5,191 nt of DNA from Planctomycetaceae bacterium (GTDB taxonomy: Bacteria > Planctomycetota > Planctomycetia > Pirellulales > Thermoguttaceae): contig JAITQV010000462.1 of the NCBI GenBank assembly GCA_031288765.1, positions 1 through 5,191 of the forward strand. Reading direction: 5' to 3'. The position numbers and the translations under genes are program-made. Numbering within the stretch: the stretch's first letter is position 1; every line of letters starts with the position of its first letter. Below the pieces are notes generated by a model, which saw only the letters and a program-made list of their open reading frames with translations, was not told the DNA's origin and did no database searches. Positions 1 to 5,189 of this stretch are shown here, one piece after another.

Positions 1-294
1 GATCGTTTTGCTTTCCAGCCGGATCGACCAACCCCACCAACTGATCGTGTTGCGTTCCCGCCGGATCGACCAACCCCACGTCCTGATCGTGTTGCGTTCC
101 CGCCGGATCGACCAACCCCACGTCCTGATCGTGTTACGTTTCCGTCGGATCGACCAACCCCACAACCTGATCGTGTTGCATTTCCGCAGGATCGACCAAC
201 AACACGACCTGATCGTGTTGCGTCTCCGCCGGATCGACCAACCCCACGACCTGATCGTGTTGCATTTCCGTCAGATCGACCAACAACACGACCG
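1..294 (+). repeat. In-frame 21/42-bp tandem repeat encoding alternating Asp-Arg heptads
   Basis: Fourteen consecutive 21-bp units run from the window edge, with GATCG at 1, 22, 43 and so on every 21 bp to 295. They alternate between two types, DRVAFPP-like (GAT CGT) and DRPTPRP-like (GAT CGA), so the main period is 42 bp. Units 43-84 and 85-126 are identical, and the units at 169-210 and 253-294 are near-identical, hinting at an 84-bp higher-order period. Many differences are silent third-position changes in this frame (CGT/CGA, GCG/GCA, TTC/TTT), which supports translation in this frame. The array continues to the left edge, so its full length is unknown. The encoded region is Pro-rich and charged, and probably disordered and extended. 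Confidence 0.93.
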
Positions 295-1344
295 GATCGT
301 TCCACTACGGTTTTTGAACGTCCGGCAAGAAATATTCCATCGGGCAGAGAAAGTGATTATTTGTCCAATCGTTTTAATCGTCCGAATTATGATCGGCGGT
401 ATTCCGGTAATTCCGTCAAATACCGTTTGCCGCCCCCTTCAACAATTCAACAGGTTCGCCGACATTTCACAGGTTATTACCATTATTGGACGCCGGACTG
501 GTATCTTCGTCACCCTCATGCCTGGTATCCTTATTGGATACCGGCTTATCGTTGGTGGTATCATCCGAGTTGGTATGATACATGGGGATGGTTTGGAGCC
601 GGTTTTTTTACGGGTGTTGTTGCCAATGAGATTTTAACTCCCTATCCGTATTATTACGGCAACAACATTGTTTATCGCAACGGTTTTGTTTATGTCAACG
701 GTGTCCCTTATGTTAGTGCCGCCGAATATTACAGGCAGGCTGCCGAACTGGCTCAATCCGCAAATATTATTATTAAAGAAACCGTACACGAAATAAAGGA
801 ACAACCCGCCGTCCCGATTTTGGCTCCTGTGTTGCCGGACGAGGAAACAAACGATAAAGCAAATAATAAAGTAAGTAATAATGAAACGGAAGCGGTTCAA
901 CAAACGGTGTTAAAACCAGTTGACGGCGGTTCTGAAAAAGATTGGTTTCCAATGGGAACTTTTACTGTTCTGGACGCAACCGGAAACGAAAAAAAAGGTC
1001 ATATCCTTCAATTAGCCGCAAACAAAAACGGACAAATTCGGGGAAATTATTTCAACGAAGAAACAGGAAAGATACGGCAAATGGTTGGTGCGGTTGATCC
1101 GAAATCGCAACGTGTTGCTCTTCGGTTTTCCGATGAGGAGAAAACGGTTTTGGAATGTGGTCTTTGGAACTTAACGCAGGATTCGGTTCCGCTTCTGGTT
1201 CACTATGATGAAAAAGATTCGGAACAACTCACGTTAATCCGTTTAACAAAACCGGAAACTGAAGAACAAAATAATTCGGAAGAACCCAATGATTCCATGT
1301 TGATTGAAGCCGGCAACGAAAATGAAGAAGAGTTGGCGCCTTAA
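1..1344 (+). CDS. Secreted/surface Trp-Tyr-rich repeat protein, planctomycete type (5' end outside window)
   Basis: The frame is open without a stop from base 1 to the TAA at 1342-1344, giving 447 visible residues, so the start lies upstream of the window. A TTG at 361 could be taken as a start, but the in-frame repeat array upstream shows it is internal. Visible order: 14 heptads beginning Asp-Arg (residues 1-98); a basic Asn/Arg/Pro linker (about 99-150); a Trp/Tyr-rich stretch (about 159-203) ending in a Gly/Phe hydrophobic patch; a 'VYRNGFVYVNGVPYVSAAEYY' type block (about 224-244); an Asn/Glu-rich linker; a probable beta-rich domain from 'WFPMGTF' to 'LIRL' (about 315-415); and an acidic tail. 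From memory, planctomycete secreted proteins share this order (RPG-type heptads, aromatic stretch, VNG block, C-terminal W-x-P-x-G-x-F domain). The function is unknown; a cell-surface or wall role is inference. The signal peptide, if any, is outside the window. Confidence 0.85.
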   Translation, partial: DRFAFQPDRPTPPTDRVAFPPDRPTPRPDRVAFPPDRPTPRPDRVTFPSDRPTPQPDRVAFPQDRPTTRPDRVASPPDRPTPRPDRVAFPSDRPTTRPDRSTTVFERPARNIPSGRESDYLSNRFNRPNYDRRYSGNSVKYRLPPPSTIQQVRRHFTGYYHYWTPDWYLRHPHAWYPYWIPAYRWWYHPSWYDTWGWFGAGFFTGVVANEILTPYPYYYGNNIVYRNGFVYVNGVPYVSAAEYYRQAAELAQSANIIIKETVHEIKEQPAVPILAPVLPDEETNDKANNKVSNNETEAVQQTVLKPVDGGSEKDWFPMGTFTVLDATGNEKKGHILQLAANKNGQIRGNYFNEETGKIRQMVGAVDPKSQRVALRFSDEEKTVLECGLWNLTQDSVPLLVHYDEKDSEQLTLIRLTKPETEEQNNSEEPNDSMLIEAGNENEEELAP

Positions 1345-1345
1345 T

Positions 1346-1564
1346 TGTCTATTTATTAACCGCTGAATACACGAAATACACGGAATTAGTAAACAGTAAT
1401 GGCGTACAACTTTAAGGTTAGTTTATTTATATATAGGGAATAGGACACAAAAATGTTTTTTTGTTATTGTATTCATTTTGTATCCTCAAAAAATCAACTT
1501 GTGATCTTATTAATTTACTAATTTTCGTGTGTTCCGTGTATTCTGTGGTTAATAAAAATAGACA
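1346..1564 (-). repeat. MITE-like element E1 with long terminal inverted repeats
   Basis: The 219-bp AT-rich segment starts with TGTCTATTTATTAACC and ends with the complement of TGTCTATTTTTATTAACC. The inverted similarity extends about 48 bp inward on each side, through an AATACACG(A/G)A-ACACACG-like core to TTAGTAAA. A nested imperfect inverted repeat lies in the centre (about 1442-1454 against 1474-1486, around GGACACAAAA). No plausible gene is inside. Its reverse complement aligns over nearly its whole length with the segment at 3159-3394, so it is a dispersed element and not a local hairpin. It begins one base after the stop codon of the upstream gene. I see no clear target-site duplication. 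It could be a non-autonomous transposable element, or a dispersed intergenic palindrome acting as a bidirectional transcription barrier. Confidence 0.8.
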
Positions 1565-1574
1565 GAAGCAAAAT

Positions 1575-1603
1575 AATCTGTGAAAATCTGCGTAATCTGC
1601 GGA
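1575..1603. repeat. Short dispersed-repeat motif (AATCTG triplet repeat)
   Basis: Three successive AATCTG-containing blocks read AATCTGTGAA, AATCTGCGT and AATCTGCGG. On the other strand this is the familiar CCGCAGATTACGCAGATTT-type motif, which I recall as a common intergenic repeat in many unrelated bacterial genomes, including planctomycetes. It lies 10 bp beyond E1 and resembles the CACAGAATACACGAAA core of the E1/E2 ends, so it may be a fragment of a related element. No function is assigned. Confidence 0.5.
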
Positions 1604-1618
1604 TGAATAGATGCAATT

Positions 1619-1659
1619 TTCTCCCAAATCGGAGTTATTTTCTCCGAAATTGGAGTTCC
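1619..1659. repeat. Two 21-bp tandem units forming small hairpins
   Basis: The unit TTCTCC(C/G)AAAT(C/T)GGAGTT occurs at 1619 and again at 1640. Each unit is itself an imperfect palindrome with CTCC and GGAG arms. Between them, TCGGAG (1629-1634) pairs perfectly with CTCCGA (1642-1647) across a 7-base loop. It lies in the spacer between convergent genes. It could contribute to termination but lacks a clear T tract. The following stretch, 1660-1778, shows no feature that I can support. Confidence 0.45.
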
Positions 1660-1778
1660 GAGAGTCAAAATTAGTTGTATACTCACTATTGTCGCAAAGC
1701 GGTCTTTAATTTCTAGTCAATAAAGATATCTATATCTATTCAGTCCTTTGCCGAGTAATGACGAGGACAAACCTTGTT

Positions 1779-1912
1779 TTCAAATCAAACGTTTCGTCCT
1801 GCCACATTTCAACATTGTTGACAGCAGTACTCGGCAAAAGATTACAACCAATGATCGCAAGTTATTTGGCATACCATCCGGTGATTTTGTCGATACTCTA
1901 TTGACCGTCTTT
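1779..1912 (-). pseudogene. Decayed N-terminal fragment of a second GH5-like hydrolase copy
   Basis: Read on the minus strand in the same frame as the hydrolase gene, this stretch encodes DGQ-stop-SIDK, WYAK-stop, IGCNLLPSTA and VEMWQDETFDLK. This matches residues 39-82 of the intact hydrolase (EGQWSIEK, WYAK, VGCNFLPSTA, VEMWQDETFDLE) at roughly 70% identity. Two in-frame stops replace sense codons: TAG where the intact copy has Trp42 (TGG), and TAA at a Gln position. Similarity fades below about 1779; a weak trace of the next residues may continue to about 1745 with a frameshift. The first of the two stops is the stop codon used by the adjacent hydrolase gene, so the two features overlap. 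It is a remnant of a tandem duplicate, or of a second domain, and is not expected to make an active product. Confidence 0.82.
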
Positions 1913-3067
1913 GAGTTGTTTTTCGGTGTTGGGGAAAAGGATACCGTCTTTATCTGTTGTAAAATCATTAACAAGATTTCTGAAAATCTGTAACTCCGAC
2001 GGATCATAAACCGTGCCGTTATTGTGCATCAAATCGTGTTGCCAGAGTCCTGAATTTCGCGGTTTTTGCGGAGTTGATCCCCATTGTAAATGCGTTTGTG
2101 TTTTCCCGTTGACGAGTCCCCACAAATAGCCGCCGGTTTTGGTTTCCTTGAACAACGGCAATATTTCCGCGACAACATTTTTACCCGGTCTGTTCAGCCA
2201 CTCCGTACAAACTGCCGGTCGTCCGGTTTCGTGCGCCCATTTGATTTTCTTTTCTACGCCTGCTTTATCGTCGTAAGCGTGGAACGAAACAATATCGGAA
2301 CGGTTACGCATAAGTTTGCTGAAATCGCTGTCGAAATTCGCCCACGCTCCAACAGTTAATGGTTGACTTGGACGAACTTCTCTTGCCCATGCGAATATAT
2401 TTTCGAGCAATTCGGGTTTAATTTGGCTGTCACAGTTGTCCGGTTCATTGAACAAATCCCAAATGATAATCCGCTTGTCCGATGCAAAAGTACGAATCAT
2501 ATCCTGTTCGTATTCTTTTAACTTTTGCCATTGTGATTCGTCTCTGATCATTGCTAAGGGCGGACTTGAAACCCAAGCGTTCATGAAATGGTTTTCGATT
2601 GGTTCGGGTTGTTTACCCACTTTTGCAACATTTCCTGAGAAATTACAAGCATCAAACAGAAGCGGCATCACACTGATTCCATGTTTTTCCGCAACATCAA
2701 GAAATTGTTTGAAATTCGATTTAAATTTTTCGGCTTCGGCTTCCCACACAACGTAATTCAAAAACACGCGGACGGAGTTAATCCCCCAAGCCCGTGCAAG
2801 ACCGAGCTCTTTGTCAATTGTTTCTAAATCGAATGTTTCATCCTGCCACATTTCAACATCGTTGATTGCGGTACTTGGCAAAAAGTTACAACCGACAATC
2901 CATTGTTGTTTCGCGTACCAATCGTTGGCTTTTTCGATACTCCATTGACCTTCCGCCAACTTCGCCGCATCATCGGCAAAAACAACAGCTGACGCAAAAA
3001 CAAAGATTATCGAAATGAAAAATGTCAAAACCGCCAACACGTTTTTGTAAAATAATTTTTTGAACAT
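1898..3067 (-). CDS. Secreted clan GH-A glycoside hydrolase (GH5-like, cellulase-family)
   Basis: This 389-residue protein begins with a Sec signal peptide: basic MFKK, a hydrophobic core to about residue 30, and a likely cut after VFA at 31. The mature part reads as a TIM-barrel retaining hydrolase. It has a family-like start WYAKQQWIVGCNFLPSTA (50-67), an early barrel Arg in NSVRVF (98-102), the NEP motif in WDLFNEPDN (203-211; Glu208 as likely acid/base), HAY (263-265), TEW (288-290; Glu289 as likely nucleophile) and the Trp-rich GGYLWGLVNGKTQTH (312-326). I recall close homologues annotated as cellulase-family glycosylhydrolase or 1,4-beta-xylanase. The substrate is probably a plant or microbial polysaccharide but cannot be fixed from the sequence. 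The start is the ATG at 3065-3067 with AAAGGAA (3077-3083) as ribosome binding site, 10 bases from its GGA core. The last residues run into a duplicated fragment of the gene's own N-terminal region. It is probably monocistronic, separated from the upstream gene by E2. Confidence 0.88.
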   Translation of the reverse strand: MFKKLFYKNVLAVLTFFISIIFVFASAVVFADDAAKLAEGQWSIEKANDWYAKQQWIVGCNFLPSTAINDVEMWQDETFDLETIDKELGLARAWGINSVRVFLNYVVWEAEAEKFKSNFKQFLDVAEKHGISVMPLLFDACNFSGNVAKVGKQPEPIENHFMNAWVSSPPLAMIRDESQWQKLKEYEQDMIRTFASDKRIIIWDLFNEPDNCDSQIKPELLENIFAWAREVRPSQPLTVGAWANFDSDFSKLMRNRSDIVSFHAYDDKAGVEKKIKWAHETGRPAVCTEWLNRPGKNVVAEILPLFKETKTGGYLWGLVNGKTQTHLQWGSTPQKPRNSGLWQHDLMHNNGTVYDPSELQIFRNLVNDFTTDKDGILFPNTEKQLKDGQ

Positions 3068-3158
3068 GGTTTTATTTTCCTTTCTTAAAGGGTTGTTGTA
3101 TCCATAACGTCTAAAACTTTAATGGTCATGGACATGAAATATAGGGAAGTAAACTAAC

Positions 3159-3394
3159 TGTCTATTTTATTTAACCACAGAATACCCGAAACACACGGAA
3201 ATTAGTAAATTGATACGATCACAAGTTTATTTTTGAGGACACAAAATGAGTACAATAACAAAATAACATTTGGTTTTTTGTTATTTTTTTGTGTCCTATG
3301 CTCTATAAATAAACTAACCTTGAAATTATACGTAAACATTATTACTATTATAAATTCTGCGTATTTCGTGTAGTCTGTGGTTAATAAATAAACA
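3159..3394 (+). repeat. MITE-like element E2, inverted copy of E1
   Basis: The segment is 236 bp, AT-rich and non-coding. It starts with TGTCTATTTTATTTAACCAC and ends with the complement of TGTTTATTTATTAACCAC, giving imperfect terminal inverted repeats. It aligns with the reverse complement of 1346-1564 end to end, including GATCACAAGTT-like, AGGACACAAAATGA and AAATAAACTAACCTT blocks. The centre holds a nested perfect hairpin: AGGACACAAAA (3236-3246) with TTTTGTGTCCT (3287-3297), and inside it AATAACAAAA (3254-3263) with TTTTGTTATT (3276-3285). E1 has lost about 20 bases of this inner hairpin. E2 lies between the hydrolase gene's leader and the 3' end of the lipoprotein gene. The remaining spacer (3068-3158 and 3395-3447) shows no further gene, and I could not support a specific promoter in it. 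Confidence 0.8.
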
Positions 3395-3447
3395 ATTACA
3401 AAAAAAATCCTGAATTTTTGATTTTTAATTGTTTTAATTGGCTGATT

Positions 3448-3846
3448 TTACTTTGTGGTTAATTCAAAATCAAGCGTTTGTTGATTGACGATGATTTCTG
3501 TTTCCATTCCTTCTTTGTATTTTCCGGGAATAATGGAAACTTGTTCGTCCACATCCTCGCCGCCAAGACCTTTGGTTTTTTTACCGGTTTTTTTGACTGC
3601 CGTAAAAGAAACTCTTGTTTTGCCGACCGGAACATGTTTTGCCGCGTAATTTCCGTTGGAAATTGGTACGCGAACACCGGTGCCGCGATTTCCTTCGGAC
3701 GGTGTGAAGGAAACAAATCCGTTTTCTATCGGAGTGCCGTCCACTGTAATTTTGCCCGTCAGATCAACTCCGGTATAATTGGATCCGCAACCCGTTATTA
3801 AAAAAACCGGCAGCAAAACCGTTATAAACAATAATAAGGTTTTCAT
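3448..3846 (-). CDS. Small lipoprotein with carboxypeptidase-regulatory-like beta domain
   Basis: This 132-residue protein has a lipoprotein signal peptide: MKT, a hydrophobic stretch, then the lipobox ITGC with Cys20 as the lipidation site. The mature part has the pattern G-K-I-T-V-D-G-T-P-I-x-x-G-x-V-x-F (31-47), then NGNY (64-67) and VPVGKTRVSF (72-81). This fits the small beta-sandwich, carboxypeptidase-regulatory-like fold common in planctomycete lipoproteins. A Lys/Gly-rich loop (85-96) and an IPGKY segment (106-110) follow. I recall genes of this type sitting directly downstream of DUF1559 genes in planctomycetes, as here (79 bp). The start is the ATG at 3844-3846 with a strong AGGAG (3855-3859) 8 bases upstream. 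An anchored envelope location is well supported; the molecular role is unknown. Confidence 0.85.
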   Translation of the reverse strand: MKTLLLFITVLLPVFLITGCGSNYTGVDLTGKITVDGTPIENGFVSFTPSEGNRGTGVRVPISNGNYAAKHVPVGKTRVSFTAVKKTGKKTKGLGGEDVDEQVSIIPGKYKEGMETEIIVNQQTLDFELTTK

Positions 3847-3883
3847 CGAAAAAACTCCTGTAACCTAAAATGAATAAAACTTG

Positions 3884-3911
3884 GGAGCAACATTGTGTAT
3901 AATGTTGCTCC
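3884..3911 (-). terminator. Intercistronic hairpin between DUF1559 and lipoprotein genes
   Basis: GGAGCAACATT (3884-3894) and AATGTTGCTCC (3901-3911) form a perfect 11-bp stem with a 6-base loop, 14 bases after the DUF1559 stop codon. On the minus strand the stem is followed by CAAGTTTTATTCATTTT, a broken T-rich stretch, so it may be a leaky intrinsic terminator or an mRNA-stabilising or processing hairpin. It would let the upstream gene be expressed more strongly than the lipoprotein. There is no T tract on the plus-strand side. Confidence 0.6.
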
Positions 3912-3925
3912 ATACTGTACAAGCC

Positions 3926-5059
3926 TTAAAACGTAACGCTGCTTGGTTCCATTGGAACGGTAGCATGTTCCGGGACGGTGGAAATATCCGGGTCATATTC
4001 CCGGCTTCCGGCGTTGTCGATAGTTCCTGCGGCACGATAAATTTGCGGCGAAATTGTTTCACTGCAAAAGCGCACGGAACCATCGCCGAACAAAACATTG
4101 ACTCCGCCGTTATGATAACTTCGCGCAAACGCACGCTGGTCATGGGGCCAATTCGGCGATGCTGTTGTTGTCGAAGCTTTCGGTAAATCCATACTTGCAT
4201 TGTAATAAGCGGAATAAATCGTGTCCGGTTGCGTAGTGTTCGGCGGATAGTAACTCATAATGATTGTACCCGGTGCGTTATCCCAAAGGATACAACCGCG
4301 GTAATCGCCCGGGTATCCGGTTCCTTTGATTCCTTCGCTGACCGCCATCGTGTTGCTTGTGCCGTCGGTCAACGATGCCATCGTTGTCGCTTCCGTAATA
4401 CAGAAGAAATGTTTACGGTGACGCGGCGCCCATTGCGATTTTTTGATGTATTCTATCATGTTCCAATAAGCGTAAGGGGCAAAAAAACCGGAATAATTCC
4501 CGCGTGAACAATACAACCACGTTCCGCTGATTAAAGTTGTTTTCGGAGGAAGCGGATCGCTTGGACATTGATACGAAGTAATTGGCGCGGCTCCGGGACG
4601 TTCCCAATTGGCGTTGTCATAACAGGCGCCATTGGGTGTAATCGTAATGTCATAGAGTTGGTACAGAGCGGTTTGCTCAATGTACGGGTAAATCAGAAAC
4701 GACCATGTTGTTCTGGGAAATCTATTATTATAGTCTGTACCGACAACACCGACCGGAAAGGTTTGCAATGTATCGTGATAGTTATGCACTCCTATTCCGA
4801 TTTGTTTCAGATTGTTAGTACACTGCATCCGCCGAGCCGCTTCCCTTGCTGCCTGCACAGCCGGTAACAGCATTGCGATTAACACGCCGATAATCGCAAT
4901 TACTACCAACAATTCTACCAGCGTAAACCCGTTTCGGTATTCGTTTCGACGAACCTTCGAACGGAAATTACCGCCGGTACACAACATAACACACAGCACG
5001 AAACATGCTGTAATGCTTGCCATACAAAATGGCAAAATGTAACTTAATAACTCTGTCAT
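3926..5059 (-). CDS. DUF1559 pseudopilin-like protein with prepilin-type signal
   Basis: This 377-residue protein carries the type IV prepilin-type motif RNG-FTLVELLVVIAIIGVLIA: predicted prepilin peptidase cut between Gly44 and Phe45, with Glu49 at +5. This runs into LLPAVQAAREAARRMQC and NNLKQIGIGVHNYHD, the signature of the DUF1559 family. A CPSD motif (165-168), TDGTSNT (231-237) and the C-terminal HNGGVNVLFGDGSVRF (316-331) complete the family pattern, and length is typical. DUF1559 proteins are numerous in planctomycete genomes and are thought to be exported or surface pseudopilins; their function is not established. Unusually, a hydrophobic segment (about 4-28) precedes the prepilin motif, making a 44-residue leader. 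The ATG at 5057-5059 is favoured by AAAGGAG 6 bases upstream. An internal ATG at Met25 would give a more usual leader but lacks a binding site. The lipoprotein gene follows downstream. Confidence 0.93.
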   Translation of the reverse strand: MTELLSYILPFCMASITACFVLCVMLCTGGNFRSKVRRNEYRNGFTLVELLVVIAIIGVLIAMLLPAVQAAREAARRMQCTNNLKQIGIGVHNYHDTLQTFPVGVVGTDYNNRFPRTTWSFLIYPYIEQTALYQLYDITITPNGACYDNANWERPGAAPITSYQCPSDPLPPKTTLISGTWLYCSRGNYSGFFAPYAYWNMIEYIKKSQWAPRHRKHFFCITEATTMASLTDGTSNTMAVSEGIKGTGYPGDYRGCILWDNAPGTIIMSYYPPNTTQPDTIYSAYYNASMDLPKASTTTASPNWPHDQRAFARSYHNGGVNVLFGDGSVRFCSETISPQIYRAAGTIDNAGSREYDPDISTVPEHATVPMEPSSVTF

Positions 5060-5065
5060 AATTTT

Positions 5066-5072
5066 CTCCTTT
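5066..5072 (-). promoter_or_regulatory. Ribosome binding site deciding the DUF1559 start
   Basis: AAAGGAG on the minus strand is 6 bases from the ATG at 5057-5059. It is the best Shine-Dalgarno sequence in the region and supports translation of the N-terminal extension that precedes the prepilin motif. Confidence 0.75.
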
Positions 5073-5091
5073 AGAAAAAATTGAACATTTT

Positions 5092-5118
5092 AACAGATTA
5101 CATAACGCATAATCTGTT
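5092..5118. other. Inverted repeat in the DUF1559 leader
   Basis: AACAGATTA (5092-5100) pairs perfectly with TAATCTGTT (5110-5118) across a 9-base loop. On the plus strand it runs into a T stretch, on the minus strand into TAAAATG. It lies 33 bases upstream of the DUF1559 start, so it could be part of the 5' untranslated region, an operator, or a chance AT-rich palindrome. Its GATTACATAA-type sequence loosely recalls the dispersed repeat motif at 1575-1603. Confidence 0.3.
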
Positions 5119-5165
5119 TTTACAAAAGTGGGAAACAAACACCAGCCGAGAAACGGCAACAGAAA

Positions 5166-5189
5166 TGTCACTCTTTGTCAGGAGCGACA
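5166..5189 (-). other. Weak hairpin at the right edge of the window
   Basis: Read on the minus strand, TGTCGCTC and GAGTGACA can form an 8-bp stem with one G-U pair and an 8-base loop, followed by ATTTCTGTT. It could be the end of a terminator for a gene lying beyond the right edge. I see no coding region in 5060-5191, and the window ends before this can be judged. Confidence 0.22.

Noticed and set aside
8..637. Open frame of 209 codons on the plus strand across the repeat array
   Set aside because: It is a frame-shifted reading of the 42-bp repeats, which stay open because the period is divisible by three. The silent-change pattern and the downstream conserved domain fit the frame of 1-1344.
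361..1344. Gene start at the TTG at 361
   Set aside because: The same frame continues upstream without a stop to base 1 through a coding repeat array, so the TTG is an internal Leu codon.
1340..1570. Target-site duplication around E1 and E2
   Set aside because: The bases flanking the TGTCTATTT ends do not match on the two sides of either element, so insertion by transposition is not directly shown.
1427..1627. Minus-strand 66-codon open frame containing a TTEYTEHTK-like peptide
   Set aside because: The peptide is the translation of the dispersed repeat ends (ACCACAGAATACACGGAA type), a well-known source of spurious predicted proteins.
1748..2007. Small open frames on both strands at the end of the hydrolase gene
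   Set aside because: They are other-frame shadows over the hydrolase 3' end and the pseudogene fragment, with no recognisable protein features.
1346..3394. CRISPR array or insertion sequence with transposase
   Set aside because: The repeats are two long inverted elements with no regularly spaced short repeats, and no transposase-like coding region exists in the window.
3865..4200. Other-frame open reading frames within the DUF1559 gene
   Set aside because: They overlap a confidently identified family member, lack binding sites and show no domain-like sequence; the same holds for the plus-strand frames at 3478-3801, 3881-4186, 4229-4507, 4568-4867 and 4812-5042.
5100..5140. Minus-strand promoter TTGTAA-17-TGTAAT upstream of the DUF1559 gene
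   Set aside because: The second hexamer lacks the key A of the -10 consensus, and the region is AT-rich, so a chance match is likely; not strong enough to annotate.
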